DNA from: Fuscibacter oryzae
Lineage (GTDB): Bacteria > Pseudomonadota > Alphaproteobacteria > Rhodobacterales > Rhodobacteraceae
Assembly: GCF_016765795.1 (NCBI RefSeq)
Contig: NZ_JAESVP010000004.1
Coordinates: forward strand, 62,001-126,000
DNA: 64,000 nucleotides
Direction of reading: 5' to 3'
The translations under genes and the position numbers were made by a program. Positions 34,744 to 43,099 of the stretch are shown in pieces (position 1 is the stretch's first letter; each line of letters starts with the position of its first letter). The notes under the pieces are model-generated. The model did not search any database, had not been told where the DNA came from, and worked only from the letters and a program-made list of their open reading frames with translations.

Positions 34744-35406
34744 ATGCACCACGCCCAGACCGCCGCCGACCTGTCCTTGCCGCGCAAGCAGCCGCGTGAT
34801 GCCCGCCGTGCCCAACTGATCGAGGCCACGATCGAGGTGCTGGCGCGTCAGGGCTATGCCCGCGTGACCATGGCAGATGTGGCGCGGCGGGCGGGTCTGT
34901 CGCATGGGTTGGTGAATTTCCACTTTCACAGCAAGGAAAACCTGCTGGTCGAAACCTTGATATATCTGGCCGAGGAATATCGCCAGAACTGGACAACTGC
35001 GCTGGAGCGTGCGGGCGATGACCCGGCGGATCGGCTGCACGCCATGCTGACGGCCGATTTCAACCCCGAAATTTTTACCCCCTCGCGCATCGCTGCCTGG
35101 TGTTCCTATTGGGGAGAGGCGCAGAGCCGCCCGCTGTATCAGGAACGCTGCGGCAGCAACGATCTGGCCTATATGCAGGAACTGGAGAGCCTTTGCGCCC
35201 GCATGATCGCCCGCCACGGCTATACCGGCAATGCCGAGCGTATGGCCCGCGTGCTGCGCGTGACGGTCGAGGGGATGTGGCTGGACATGGTGACAATCCA
35301 GACCCCCTATAGCCGCGAAGAGGCGCGGGCGACGGTTCTTACCTCTGCCGCGGCCCTGTTTCCGCGCCATTTCACCGAGGCCGGGTTGATCGGTGGCTCG
35401 GTATGA
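34744..35406 (+). CDS. TetR-family regulator, BetI-like
   Basis: This 220-residue regulator has an N-terminal TetR helix-turn-helix ([37 protein letters not shown], about residues 30-66) and a C-terminal domain with [26 protein letters not shown] and [10 protein letters not shown], a pattern of the choline-responsive BetI group. The ATG at 34744 follows GGAG by 7 bases; the in-frame ATG at 34714 is a less supported alternative. It is divergent from the importer operon at 30.6-34.5 kb and likely controls it. Its stop overlaps the start of queG (ATGA), an unusual partner. Confidence 0.85.
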   Translation: MHHAQTAADLSLPRKQPRDARRAQLIEATIEVLARQGYARVTMADVARRAGLSHGLVNFHFHSKENLLVETLIYLAEEYRQNWTTALERAGDDPADRLHAMLTADFNPEIFTPSRIAAWCSYWGEAQSRPLYQERCGSNDLAYMQELESLCARMIARHGYTGNAERMARVLRVTVEGMWLDMVTIQTPYSREEARATVLTSAAALFPRHFTEAGLIGGSV

Positions 35407-36446
35407 GCGGCTTGCGCGCCCGTCTTTTCGCGCAAGCCCAGGCCGAGGGGTTTGCCGCCATGGGCATTTGCGCACCCGATGCGATCCCGCTGGCGCCCGA
35501 ACGACTGCGGACCTTTCTGGAGGCGGGTGCCCATGGCCAGATGGGTTGGATGGCCGAGCGCGAGGGCTGGCGCGGCAACCCTGCCGCCCTGTGGCCCGAG
35601 GCGCAAAGCGTGATCATGCTGGCCGAGGTTTATACCCCGGAAACCGACCCCACCGCTGGCCTGTCGCTGACCGACCGGGGGGTGATCAGTTGCTATGCCC
35701 AAGGCAAGGATTACCACGATCTGGTCAAGCGGCGGCTCAAGCGTTTGGGCCGCTGGCTGCTGGATCAGGCAGGTGGCGAGATCAAGGTTTTCGTCGATAC
35801 CGCCCCGGTGATGGAAAAGCCGCTGGCGCAGGCGGCGGGTTTGGGCTGGCAGGGCAAGCACACCAACCTGTTGTCGCGCGATCTGGGCAACTGGTTTTTC
35901 CTTGGCGCGATTTTCACCACGCTGGACCTGCCCAAGGACGCGCCCGAGGTCAGCCATTGCGGCAGTTGCATCGCCTGTCTGACGGCCTGTCCGACCAATG
36001 CCTTTCCTGCGCCCTACAAACTGGATGCCCGGCGCTGCATTTCCTATCTGACCATCGAACACAAAGGCCCGGTGGATGAGGCGCTGCGCCCTCTGATGGG
36101 CAATCGTATCTACGGCTGCGATGATTGCCTTGCCGCCTGCCCGTGGAACAAGTTTGCGGTGGCCGCGCGGGACATCGGCTATCAGCCCAAGGTCGGCTTG
36201 CCGGAGCTGGCCGATCTGGCCGCGCTGGATGATACCGCCTTCCGGGCGCGCTTTGCTGGCAGCCCGATCAAGCGGATTGGACGAGACCGAATGGTCAGGA
36301 ACGTGCTTTACGCCATCGGTAATTCTGGCCAGTCCGCCTTGCGTGCCGTTGCCGCGCTCCTTCAGGCAGATGCGGACCCGACCGTGGCCGAAGCCGCAAA
36401 CTGGGCCGTCAGCCGTCTTGACGCAGTTGGTCGCGCAACTCGGTGA
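35403..36446 (+). CDS. queG: Epoxyqueuosine reductase
   Basis: This 347-residue iron-sulfur, cobalamin-dependent enzyme reduces epoxyqueuosine to queuosine in tRNA. Two ferredoxin-type clusters are seen: [15 protein letters not shown] (about residues 186-200) and [10 protein letters not shown] (about 239-248). Further family features are [10 protein letters not shown]..., [18 protein letters not shown] and [22 protein letters not shown]. The start overlaps the TetR gene by ATGA. The 3' end overlaps the convergent ohrR gene by 38 bases, and the protein ends a little after a short HEAT-like C-terminal stretch ([23 protein letters not shown]). Confidence 0.95.
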   Translation: MSGLRARLFAQAQAEGFAAMGICAPDAIPLAPERLRTFLEAGAHGQMGWMAEREGWRGNPAALWPEAQSVIMLAEVYTPETDPTAGLSLTDRGVISCYAQGKDYHDLVKRRLKRLGRWLLDQAGGEIKVFVDTAPVMEKPLAQAAGLGWQGKHTNLLSRDLGNWFFLGAIFTTLDLPKDAPEVSHCGSCIACLTACPTNAFPAPYKLDARRCISYLTIEHKGPVDEALRPLMGNRIYGCDDCLAACPWNKFAVAARDIGYQPKVGLPELADLAALDDTAFRARFAGSPIKRIGRDRMVRNVLYAIGNSGQSALRAVAALLQADADPTVAEAANWAVSRLDAVGRATR

Positions 36447-36849
36447 TCGCATCGCGCAAAGCTGTCAGTTGATCCAGATTCAACCCGCAGCGGTCAAAGA
36501 TGCAGGCGGTGACGGCCCCTGACTTGGCCTTCAATACCCGCCCCTTTTCGGTCAGCTTGATATGCACCTGCCGTTCGTCCGCACCGTCCCGGCTGCGTGA
36601 CAACAGGCCCTGCACCTCCATCCGTTTAAGCAGCGGGGTCAGGGTGTTCGACTCCAGTTGCAGCGCCCGGCCCAGGGCGCCAACCGTCTGCCCATCTTCC
36701 TGCCACAGCGACAGCAGCACCAGATATTGCGGATAGGTCACGCCCATATCGGCCAGCAACGGCGCATAGACGCGCTGCATCGCATGGTTGGCGGAATACA
36801 GCGCGAAACAGATCATGTCGGGCAGGGTGGGGGGGGCAGTTTCTGGCAT
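36409..36849 (-). CDS. ohrR: MarR-family organic-peroxide sensor OhrR
   Basis: This 146-residue MarR protein has the OhrR pattern near the N-terminus ([14 protein letters not shown], with Cys14 at the redox-sensing position), then [38 protein letters not shown], the DNA-binding helices, and the wing [19 protein letters not shown]. It is divergent from ohr across 116 bases that contain three copies of a short dyad. In the reduced state it should repress ohr and its own gene. The start at 36849 gives the usual OhrR N-terminus; longer frames upstream have no match. Its 3' end overlaps queG by 38 bases. Confidence 0.92.
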   Translation of the reverse strand: MPETAPPTLPDMICFALYSANHAMQRVYAPLLADMGVTYPQYLVLLSLWQEDGQTVGALGRALQLESNTLTPLLKRMEVQGLLSRSRDGADERQVHIKLTEKGRVLKAKSGAVTACIFDRCGLNLDQLTALRDAITELRDQLRQDG

Positions 36850-36872
36850 CGGGCACCTCGAAGTCCAAAATA

Positions 36873-36956
36873 AATCGTGCGCGATTAAATCGCAAGGGCG
36901 TTGACTCGGATCTCGAGGCGGCATATTGATCGCATACGATATAATCGCAAACGATT
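36873..36956. promoter_or_regulatory. Three AATCG-N4-CGATT-type dyads: candidate OhrR operators
   Basis: AATCG-TGCG-CGATT at 36873-36886, ATCG-CATA-CGAT at 36929-36940 and AATCG-CAAA-CGATT at 36943-36956 share the same half-sites. The last two are centred 15 bases apart; the first lies 55 bases from the second and overlaps a further 13-bp palindrome, GCGATT-A-AATCGC (36881-36893). All fall between the divergent ohrR and ohr starts, the last ending 9 bases before the ohr ATG, a good place for repression. Confidence 0.7.
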
Positions 36957-36965
36957 GGAAATCCG

Positions 36966-37394
36966 ATGTCCGTTGATCCGAAATACTGGACTGAAGCCAC
37001 CGCAACCGGCGGCGGCCGCAATGGCCTGTCAAAGCTGGCGGATGGCAAGCTGACCATGACGATGGCCTCGCCCAAGGAACTGGGCGGCTCTGGTCTGGGC
37101 CACAATCCCGAAGAGTTGTTCGCGCTGGGCTATGCCGCCTGCTATCTGGGCGCGATGCGCTTTGTCGCGGGGGCCGAAAAGCTGGGCACCGTGCCAGAGG
37201 ATGCCAGCGTGACGGCCAAGGTTGGCATCGGCCCGCGTGCCGAAGGGGGCTTTGGCCTTGCCGTGACATTGCAGGTTTCGCTGCCCGGTCTGCCCAAGGA
37301 TGTGGCCGAAAAGATCGCCGAGCGGGGGCATTTCATCTGCCCCTATTCGCATTTTTCGCGCGGCGGCGTGAAGGTTGAAACCGAGGTTGCCTAA
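36966..37394 (+). CDS. ohr: Organic hydroperoxide resistance protein Ohr
   Basis: This 142-residue OsmC-fold thiol peroxidase detoxifies organic hydroperoxides in the cytoplasm. The two reactive cysteines sit in LGYAACYLGAM (Cys59) and GHFICPYSHFSRG (Cys125), with SPKELGGSGLGHNPEELFALGY ahead of the first. It is divergent from ohrR and probably induced by peroxides through the dyads at 36873-36956. Its stop overlaps that of the convergent dehydrogenase gene by 4 bases. Confidence 0.95.
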   Translation: MSVDPKYWTEATATGGGRNGLSKLADGKLTMTMASPKELGGSGLGHNPEELFALGYAACYLGAMRFVAGAEKLGTVPEDASVTAKVGIGPRAEGGFGLAVTLQVSLPGLPKDVAEKIAERGHFICPYSHFSRGGVKVETEVA

Positions 37395-38158
37395 AGGCAG
37401 GCGGACATTCCCCCATCCACGAACAGGACCTGTCCGTTGACATAGGATGCCGCGTCTGACGCCAGAAAGATCGCGGCACCCTGCAATTCGGGCAGTTGCC
37501 CCCAGCGCCCCGCCGGGGTGCGGCGCGCAATCCAGCCGGTGAATTCCGGGTCGGCTACCAGCGCGGCATTCATCGGCGTGTCGAAATACCCCGGCGCAAT
37601 GGCATTCACGCGCAGCCCCTTTGGCCCCCAATCGGTCGCCATGCCCTTGGTCAGATTGGCCACGGCCCCCTTGGTCATCGTATAGGGCGCGATGGTGGGC
37701 CGCGCCAAAGCCGTCTGGATCGAGGCGATATTGATGATCCGCCCCGCCCCTCGCCCGATCATATGGCGCGCGCAGGCTTGTCCCACATGGAAAACCGACG
37801 CGATATTGGTCTGTAACAACGCCTCGAAGTCATCCGGGTCGAAATCCTCCAGCGGCGCACGGCGCTGGATACCAGCGTTGTTCACCAGAATGTCGATCGG
37901 GCGATGGCTGGTCTCATAGCCATCCACCGCTGTCCTTGCCGCCTGATGGTCGGTCACGTCAAACGGCAGCAGGTCCACAGCCGCGCCTGTGTCCAGCAAG
38001 GTTGCTTGCGCACCGATCAGCCGATCAGCACTGCGCCCGTTCAGCACGATACGCGCCCCGGCGCTGGCAAGCCCTATCGCCAGCGACAGCCCGATTCCCT
38101 GACCCGATCCGGTAATCAGTGCGGTCTTGCCTGACAGGTCGAAAAGCGGATGTGTCAT
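37391..38158 (-). CDS. Short-chain dehydrogenase, gluconate 5-dehydrogenase-like
   Basis: This 255-residue SDR enzyme has the cofactor motif ALITGSGQGIGLSLA (residues 13-27), NNAGIQRR, and the catalytic YTMTK (YxxxK) with a preceding serine in INIASIQTA. The N-terminus (HPLFDLSGKTALITGSGQGIG) and the C-terminus (ASYVNGQVLFVDGGMSA) are typical of gluconate 5-dehydrogenase/IdnO-like proteins that reduce 5-ketogluconate with NADPH. The ATG at 38158 is the family start. It is divergent from another SDR gene 64 bases away. The substrate assignment is tentative. Confidence 0.85.
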   Translation of the reverse strand: MTHPLFDLSGKTALITGSGQGIGLSLAIGLASAGARIVLNGRSADRLIGAQATLLDTGAAVDLLPFDVTDHQAARTAVDGYETSHRPIDILVNNAGIQRRAPLEDFDPDDFEALLQTNIASVFHVGQACARHMIGRGAGRIINIASIQTALARPTIAPYTMTKGAVANLTKGMATDWGPKGLRVNAIAPGYFDTPMNAALVADPEFTGWIARRTPAGRWGQLPELQGAAIFLASDAASYVNGQVLFVDGGMSACL

Positions 38159-38222
38159 GGTCGTCTCCTGCCTTGCAGGCGGATGATAGCCGGGTAAGCT
38201 GCCAAAAACAGGGGGGATGATC

Positions 38223-38990
38223 ATGGGTGAACGATTGAAGGGCAAGGTGGCCATCGTTTCGGGCGGTGCCACGGGCTGTGGTGCTGCGGCCGTGCGGATG
38301 TTTGCAGCCGAAGGTGCGGCGGTGGGCATCATCGACCGCAATGTCGAAGTTGGGCAGGCGCTGGCATATGAGATGGTACAGGCCGGTCACCGCGCGGTTT
38401 TCGCCGCCGCCGATGTCAGCCGCAAGGATCAGGTCGAGGCGGCTGTGGCCGCCGTTGCCGCCGCCCTTGGCTCTGTGAACGTGCTGTTCAACCACGCGGG
38501 CACCATCGTCATCAAACCCTTCCTTGAAACCGAAGAAGCCGATTGGGACATGCTGTTCGATGTGAATGTGAAGTCGATGTATCTGATGACCCGCGCCGTC
38601 CTCCCGATGATGCTGGATCAGGGCAAGGGGGCCATCGTCTGCACATCTTCTATCTCGGCGGTTTACGCCACCCCGAATGAGGTGCTGTATGACGCGACCA
38701 AAGGCGCTTGCCATATGTTCGCCCGTGCCATCGCGGTTGAATTCCGCGACCGGGGCATTCGCTGCAACGCCGTCTGCCCCGGTTTCATCGAAACCCCGCA
38801 TGGCAAGCGTGAGGTCGAGCAGTTGTCGGCACTGGGTGTCGATGTCTCTGAGGCGGCGCTGAAGGCTGCGCAGGGCAGGTTTGGTCAGCCCGAAGATATT
38901 GCGCGGGCGGCGCTATATCTGGCCTCTGATGACGCTGAATTCGTCAATGGCACGCAACTGTTCGTTGATAACTGTTTCTCTGCCGTCTGA
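38223..38990 (+). CDS. Short-chain dehydrogenase/reductase, substrate unknown
   Basis: This 255-residue SDR enzyme has the cofactor motif AIVSGGATGCGAAAVRMF (residues 11-28), FNHAGT in the place of NNAG, the catalytic serine in CTSSISAVY and YDATKGA (YxxxK). The C-terminal ASDDAEFVNGTQLFVDN is usual for the family. AGGGGGG lies 7 bases before the ATG at 38223, so this start is chosen over the ATG at 38217, which has no spacing. It is divergent from the gluconate 5-dehydrogenase-like gene. No specific substrate can be read from it. Confidence 0.85.
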   Translation: MGERLKGKVAIVSGGATGCGAAAVRMFAAEGAAVGIIDRNVEVGQALAYEMVQAGHRAVFAAADVSRKDQVEAAVAAVAAALGSVNVLFNHAGTIVIKPFLETEEADWDMLFDVNVKSMYLMTRAVLPMMLDQGKGAIVCTSSISAVYATPNEVLYDATKGACHMFARAIAVEFRDRGIRCNAVCPGFIETPHGKREVEQLSALGVDVSEAALKAAQGRFGQPEDIARAALYLASDDAEFVNGTQLFVDNCFSAV

Positions 38991-39109
38991 TCCGGCGGGA
39001 TTGCGTCGGTATTGGCCCGCGCACCGGCAGATTTCCGGTGGGGCTGCGACAAGACATTTGGGAAATGGCCGATTCGCCCCTACCTTGGACAGACAACAGG
39101 AGGATCGAG

Positions 39110-39292
39110 ATGAAACATCTGATCGACCATCGCAAACCCGCAGGGGCCACGCGGATGCAGCACTTTCTGCGCGTGGCGCGTGACCGCAGCGAAAGCCCTT
39201 GGCGCGGGCTGTGGCAAAAACCCCATCAGCGCGGCACGTCCAATCGCAAAGCCGTGGAATTTGCCCGCATCGAGCGGGGTCGCAGCGTCTGA
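39110..39292 (+). CDS. Small basic protein of unknown function, 60 residues
   Basis: The reading frame starts at an ATG with a strong ribosome site (AGGAGG ending 6 bases before it) and encodes a 60-residue, arginine/histidine/lysine-rich, hydrophilic peptide (MKHLIDHRKPAGATRMQHFL... to ...ERGRSV). It has no signal peptide or membrane span and I do not recognise the family. A GC-rich hairpin (39329-39352) stands 37 bases after its stop, which supports a separate short transcription unit. The ribosome site and terminator together are the argument for a real gene. Confidence 0.55.
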   Translation: MKHLIDHRKPAGATRMQHFLRVARDRSESPWRGLWQKPHQRGTSNRKAVEFARIERGRSV

Positions 39293-39328
39293 CCGGCTTG
39301 ACAGGAGGTTCGACGCCCCATAGCGAAG

Positions 39329-39352
39329 CGGCAGGGCTGCGGGGCCCTGCCG
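39329..39352 (+). terminator. Hairpin after the small basic gene
   Basis: CGGCAGGG pairs with CCCTGCCG around an 8-base loop. It is followed by TCTGCGGCCTTTGG, with little U enrichment. It lies between the small gene and the glyoxalase-related gene. Confidence 0.45.
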
Positions 39353-39477
39353 TCTGCGGCCTTTGGCTTTGGTGAATCCCCGCCTTGATGCAATCCGCTG
39401 AACCTTTCAGGCCGGGCGCATTGGCAATGCAGGCACCATGCAGAACACCCGGCGTCTCGAAAAGGGAACGCAGGATC

Positions 39478-39903
39478 ATGGGACAACTTCCCACATTGGA
39501 CGCAGCCAAGGCGCAGGCCCGCGCGCTGCGCACCGCACTGGAGGCCGAGGGCCGCGAGACTGGCCACAGCGAAGCGTTGGAGTTGGTCGCAAAAAGCCAC
39601 GGGATGCGCGACTGGAACACGCTGCATGCCGCTATTGGCAACCGACCCGCGCCGCCGCTGGCCGTGGGTCAGATCGTCGAGGGCACCTATCTGAAGCAGC
39701 CCGTTCTGGCCGAGGTGATTGGCCTGATGCAGCTTTCAGAGGGGCGATGGGAGGTGCTGTTGCAGTTCGATCAGCCTGTCGATGTCGTCACTTTCGACAG
39801 CTTTTCGAACTACCGTAGTCGGGTCAGCAAGATCATCGGCGCGGACGGACGGTCGTTTGACGCAACTTCCGACGGAGTGCCGCATCTGGTGCTGAAATTA
39901 TAA
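39478..39903 (+). CDS. Glyoxalase-related protein domain protein
   Basis: This 141-residue protein has the short helical pattern of the glyoxalase-related (Glyoxalase_8-like) domain at its N-terminus: DAAKAQARALRTALEAEGRETGHSEALELVAKSHGMRDWNTLHA (about residues 8-50). A small beta-rich C-terminal part follows (VGQIVEGTYLKQPVLAEV, WEVLLQFDQPVDVVTF). The function of this domain is not established. It is encoded alone, and a strong bidirectional hairpin ends it at 39904. AGGA lies shortly before the ATG at 39478. Confidence 0.8.
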   Translation: MGQLPTLDAAKAQARALRTALEAEGRETGHSEALELVAKSHGMRDWNTLHAAIGNRPAPPLAVGQIVEGTYLKQPVLAEVIGLMQLSEGRWEVLLQFDQPVDVVTFDSFSNYRSRVSKIIGADGRSFDATSDGVPHLVLKL

Positions 39904-39930
39904 AAAGGGGGCGGGCCAACCGCCCCCTTT
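39904..39930. terminator. Bidirectional intrinsic terminator between convergent genes
   Basis: AAAGGGGGCGG and CCGCCCCCTTT form an 11-bp stem with a 5-base loop, with A/T tracts on both outer sides, in the 32-base gap between the glyoxalase-related gene and ilvE. This is the best-formed terminator in the window. Confidence 0.88.
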
Positions 39931-39935
39931 CCGTT

Positions 39936-40802
39936 TTAGCTGCGCACCAGCGCCTCGTATTCGGTGGCGATGTCGCGGGTCAGCGCGCCCACTTCGAACG
40001 TGTAATCGCCAATCTGACCCACTGGGGTAACTTCAGCGGCGGTGCCGGTCAGCCAGCATTGCTGAAAGGTTTCCAGTTCGGCGGGCATGATATGGCGTTC
40101 ATGCACGGTGATGCCCTTGGCGCGCAGCATGCCGATCACGGTCTGCCGTGTGATGCCGTTCAGGATGGCGTCGGGCAGGGGGGTATGCACCTCTCCGTCC
40201 TTGACGAAGAAGATGTTGGCCCCCGTCGCCTCGGCCACATAGCCGCGATAGTCGAAGAACAGCGCATCGCTGCATCCTTTGGCCTGGGCTGCGTGTTTCG
40301 ACATGGTGCAGATCATATACAGACCCGCCGCCTTGGCCGCCGTGGGAATGGTTTCAGGCGAGGGGCGCTTCCACTTGGCGATGTCAAGCTTGGCACCTTG
40401 GAACTTGGCATCGCCGTAATAGGCGCCCCAGGTCCAGCAGGCCACGGCCAGACGGACAGGATTGCCAAGGCTGGCCACGCCCATCTCATCCCCCGCCCCG
40501 CGGAAGGCGACGGCGCGCACATAGGCATCGGTCAGGCCATTGGCCTTCAGCACCGCTTCCTTCGCCGCGTTGATCTGCTCAACGGTGTAGGGGATCGGCA
40601 TATCCAGCAGTTCACCCGATTTCAGCAGCCGCTGCGAATGTTCGGTCGATTTGAATATCTTGCCGTTATAGCAGCGCTCACCCTCAAAAACGGACGAGGC
40701 ATAGTGCAGCGCATGGGTCAGAATGTGGACCTGCGCCTTGCGCCATTCGACCAGCTGGCCGTCCATCCAGATAAACCCGTCGCGATCGTCATAGCCAGCC
40801 AT
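39936..40802 (-). CDS. ilvE: Branched-chain amino-acid aminotransferase
   Basis: This 288-residue pyridoxal-phosphate enzyme of fold type IV catalyses the last step of leucine, isoleucine and valine synthesis. Family features are GFIWMDGQLVEWRKAQVHILTHALHYASSVFEGERCY, the lysine-containing region LDIAKWKRPSPETIPTAAKAAGLY, FFDYRGYVAEATGANIFFV and ILNGITRQTVIGML. The start at 40802 has GGAG about 6 bases upstream; an ATG at 40805 is directly beside it. It is divergent from the petP-petR pair, an arrangement seen in Rhodobacter-type genomes. Confidence 0.95.
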   Translation of the reverse strand: MAGYDDRDGFIWMDGQLVEWRKAQVHILTHALHYASSVFEGERCYNGKIFKSTEHSQRLLKSGELLDMPIPYTVEQINAAKEAVLKANGLTDAYVRAVAFRGAGDEMGVASLGNPVRLAVACWTWGAYYGDAKFQGAKLDIAKWKRPSPETIPTAAKAAGLYMICTMSKHAAQAKGCSDALFFDYRGYVAEATGANIFFVKDGEVHTPLPDAILNGITRQTVIGMLRAKGITVHERHIMPAELETFQQCWLTGTAAEVTPVGQIGDYTFEVGALTRDIATEYEALVRS

Positions 40803-40941
40803 CATAGTCTCCGATATTTGCGAATGTTGCGCCTGCAATGTCTGCTTCGGACATAATATTGCGCCAAACTGCGGAATCGCTATCTTTCATGACTTGGAAT
40901 GTCAACAAGGCTGACGTAAGTTCGCGTCAGTGGAGGATGGC

Positions 40942-41442
40942 ATGGCCGAGAATTCAACCGGGGGCGAAAGCCTTCTGTTCCTGACGGATGAACAATTGCG
41001 GAAGGGCATCGAAGCGATGTTCTTTGCCTATCGCGGCTTTACCGCCGACCCGGACCGCATTCTGGAAGGCATGGATTATGGCCGCGCCCATCACCGTGCG
41101 ATCCACTTCGTCCATCGCAGCCCCGGCACCACGGTAGGCAACCTGCTGGCCATTCTGGGCGTGACCAAGCAAAGCCTGAACCGCGTGTTGCGCACCCTGT
41201 TCGATGACGGTCTGGTCGAGGCGCGGGTGGGCAAGAAGGACAAGCGCGAACGCCATCTGTTCCTGACCGAAAAGGGCCGCGCATTGGAGCGCGAATTGTC
41301 TGATGCTCAACGCGCCCGGATGCGGGCCGCCTATCGCGCCGCAGGGCCGCAGGCGGTGCAGGGCTTTCGCACCGTGCTCGAGGCGATGATGGACCCGGAA
41401 TTGCGACAGCAATATCAAGGGTTGAAGGAGGGGCGGCAATGA
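40942..41442 (+). CDS. petP: MarR-family regulator PetP
   Basis: This 166-residue MarR-type winged-helix protein has RSPGTTVGNLLAILGVTKQSLNRVLRTLFDDGLVEARVGKKDKRERHLFLTEKG spanning the recognition helix and wing (about residues 55-110). Its stop overlaps an OmpR-type response regulator gene by ATGA. A MarR/response-regulator pair of this layout is the PetP-PetR pair of Rhodobacter capsulatus, needed there for growth and found upstream of the cytochrome bc1 genes. GGAGG lies 5 bases before the ATG at 40942; a GTG start at 40930 is less likely. Confidence 0.85.
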   Translation: MAENSTGGESLLFLTDEQLRKGIEAMFFAYRGFTADPDRILEGMDYGRAHHRAIHFVHRSPGTTVGNLLAILGVTKQSLNRVLRTLFDDGLVEARVGKKDKRERHLFLTEKGRALERELSDAQRARMRAAYRAAGPQAVQGFRTVLEAMMDPELRQQYQGLKEGRQ

Positions 41443-42140
41443 CTGACCCGCAGGCCCATCTGCTGATTGTCGATGATGACGAACGCATTCGCGGGCTGTT
41501 GCAGAAATTCCTGATCCGCAGCGGCTATTTGGTGTCTGCCGCCCGCGATGCCGCACAGGCGCGTCGGTTGCTGGCGGGGCTGGAGTTCGACATGATCGTG
41601 CTGGATGTGATGATGCCGGGCGAGGATGGCATCGCCCTGACCCGCGATCTGCGCAAATCCAGTGCCGTGCCGATCCTGCTGCTGACCGCACGGGGCGAAA
41701 GCGCCAACCGGATCGAGGGGCTGGAGGCCGGGGCCGACGATTATCTGGTCAAGCCGTTTGAGCCGAAGGAACTGTTGCTGCGTGTGGGCGCCATCCTGCG
41801 TCGGATGCCGCAGGTGGCCCCGGCGCAGGCTGCGCCCAAGGTGCTGCATATGGGGGCGGTGCGCTATGACCTTGATCGCGGAGAGTTGTGGCGCGGCCAG
41901 GAAATGGTGCGCCTGACCGCGACCGAGGCCGCCCTGATGCGCGCCTTTGCCGCCCAGCCCGGCGTGCCGATCAGCCGCGACCGGCTGGTAGGCGACAGCC
42001 CGTCCGATGACAGTGCGGGCCAGGAACGCGCGGTCGATGTGCAGATCACCCGCCTGCGCCGCAAGATCGAGGATGACCCCAAGACGCCGCGCTATCTGCA
42101 AACCGTGCGCGGCGAGGGGTATATGCTGCAACCGGACTGA
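41439..42140 (+). CDS. petR: OmpR-family response regulator PetR
   Basis: This 233-residue two-domain regulator has a receiver domain with the acidic pocket VDDDE, the phosphoacceptor Asp56 (IVLDVMMPGEDG), LLLTARGES and the lysine in DDYLVKPFEPKEL. It is followed by an OmpR/PhoB-type DNA-binding domain (LTATEAALMRAFAAQPGVPISRDRL, VDVQITRLRRKIEDDPKTPRYLQTVRGEGYML). No histidine kinase gene is nearby, as also reported for PetR in Rhodobacter. It is translated together with petP (ATGA overlap). The cytochrome bc1 genes are not next to it in this window. Confidence 0.88.
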   Translation: MTDPQAHLLIVDDDERIRGLLQKFLIRSGYLVSAARDAAQARRLLAGLEFDMIVLDVMMPGEDGIALTRDLRKSSAVPILLLTARGESANRIEGLEAGADDYLVKPFEPKELLLRVGAILRRMPQVAPAQAAPKVLHMGAVRYDLDRGELWRGQEMVRLTATEAALMRAFAAQPGVPISRDRLVGDSPSDDSAGQERAVDVQITRLRRKIEDDPKTPRYLQTVRGEGYMLQPD

Positions 42141-42152
42141 AGTTTGCAGCCG

Positions 42153-42169
42153 CCGGGGCGCTGCCCCGG
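42153..42169. repeat. GC-rich intergenic hairpin of the Rhodobacterales type
   Basis: CCGGGGC-GCT-GCCCCGG is followed by ACCCCGGAGTATTT. This hairpin plus the trailing GGAGTATTT is a sequence I associate with many intergenic spaces of Rhodobacterales genomes. Only one copy was noticed in this window. It may act as a terminator after petR. Confidence 0.5.
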
Positions 42170-42199
42170 ACCCCGGAGTATTTCGAAAGGTGCAAATGG

Positions 42200-43099
42200 G
42201 TGCTGGTCTTTTCACATTCTGATTGCCTGTCACATGCTACGCCCGCAGGCCACCCCGAGCGGGCGGATCGTTTGCACGCGGTAGAGCGGGGTCTTGCTGA
42301 CCTGTCCGTGACGCGGCGCGATTGCCCGATGGGGGATGAGGCGGATGTGCTGCGCTGTCATCCCCTGACCTATCTGGAGCGGGTGAAAGCGAAACTGCCC
42401 GATGAGGGTATGGCCATGCTGGACGGTGACACCTTTCTGTCGCCCGGATCATTGCGGGCCGCGATGCGCGCGGTCGGGGGCGCCTGCGCGGCGGTGGATG
42501 CGGTGCTGAGCGGCGAGGCGTCGCGCGCCTTTGTTGCCTGCCGCCCGCCGGGGCATCATGCCGAAACGGCACAGGCGATGGGGTTTTGTCTGTTCGGCAC
42601 GGTTGCCATCGCGGCGAAACGGGCGCTGGACCATCACGGGCTGTCGCGCGTGGCCATCGTCGATTTTGACGTGCATCACGGCAATGGCACACAGGATCTG
42701 TTGTGGGAAGAGGGGCGCTGTCTGTTCGCCTCTTCCCACCAGATGCCGCTTTATCCGGGGTCTGGCAGCGCGGTGGAAAAGGGCGCGCATGGGCAGATTG
42801 TGAATGTGCCGCTGCGCGAAGGCTCTGGTGGTGCGGCGATGCGCGCGGCCTATCAGGCGCAGGTGTTTCCGCAGCTGGAGGCGTGGCAGCCGGAATTGCT
42901 GCTGATTTCAGCGGGGTTTGACGCCCATGCCGATGACCCTTTGGCTGGGTTGGAATGGCAGGCAGAGGATTTTGGCTGGCTGACGCGGGAATTGGTGCAG
43001 CGTTCCGGCGGGCGGGTGGTCTCGGTCTTGGAAGGCGGTTATGATCTGGATGCGTTGGCCAAAAGCGTGGCCGCCCATGTTGATGCGCTGAAGGAATGA
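42200..43099 (+). CDS. Histone deacetylase/acetylpolyamine amidohydrolase-family protein
   Basis: This 299-residue protein has the arginase-deacetylase fold motifs: CRPPGHHAE (active-site His pair), IVDFDVHHGNGTQD (zinc ligands Asp and His) and SAGFDAHADDPLAGL (third ligand Asp). Bacterial members remove acyl groups from small amines or acetoin-like compounds; the substrate is unknown here. The GTG start at 42200 (MLVFSHSDCLSHATPAGHPERADRL) begins at the family N-terminus, with AAAGG about 10 bases upstream. It overlaps xseB by ATGA and so is coupled to the xseB-ispA-dxs genes. Confidence 0.92.
   Translation: MLVFSHSDCLSHATPAGHPERADRLHAVERGLADLSVTRRDCPMGDEADVLRCHPLTYLERVKAKLPDEGMAMLDGDTFLSPGSLRAAMRAVGGACAAVDAVLSGEASRAFVACRPPGHHAETAQAMGFCLFGTVAIAAKRALDHHGLSRVAIVDFDVHHGNGTQDLLWEEGRCLFASSHQMPLYPGSGSAVEKGAHGQIVNVPLREGSGGAAMRAAYQAQVFPQLEAWQPELLLISAGFDAHADDPLAGLEWQAEDFGWLTRELVQRSGGRVVSVLEGGYDLDALAKSVAAHVDALKE

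Noticed and set aside
36409-36446. queG/ohrR overlap as a frameshift or broken gene
   Set aside because: Both proteins keep full-length family motifs; a 38-base convergent overlap of 3' ends is common in compact genomes.
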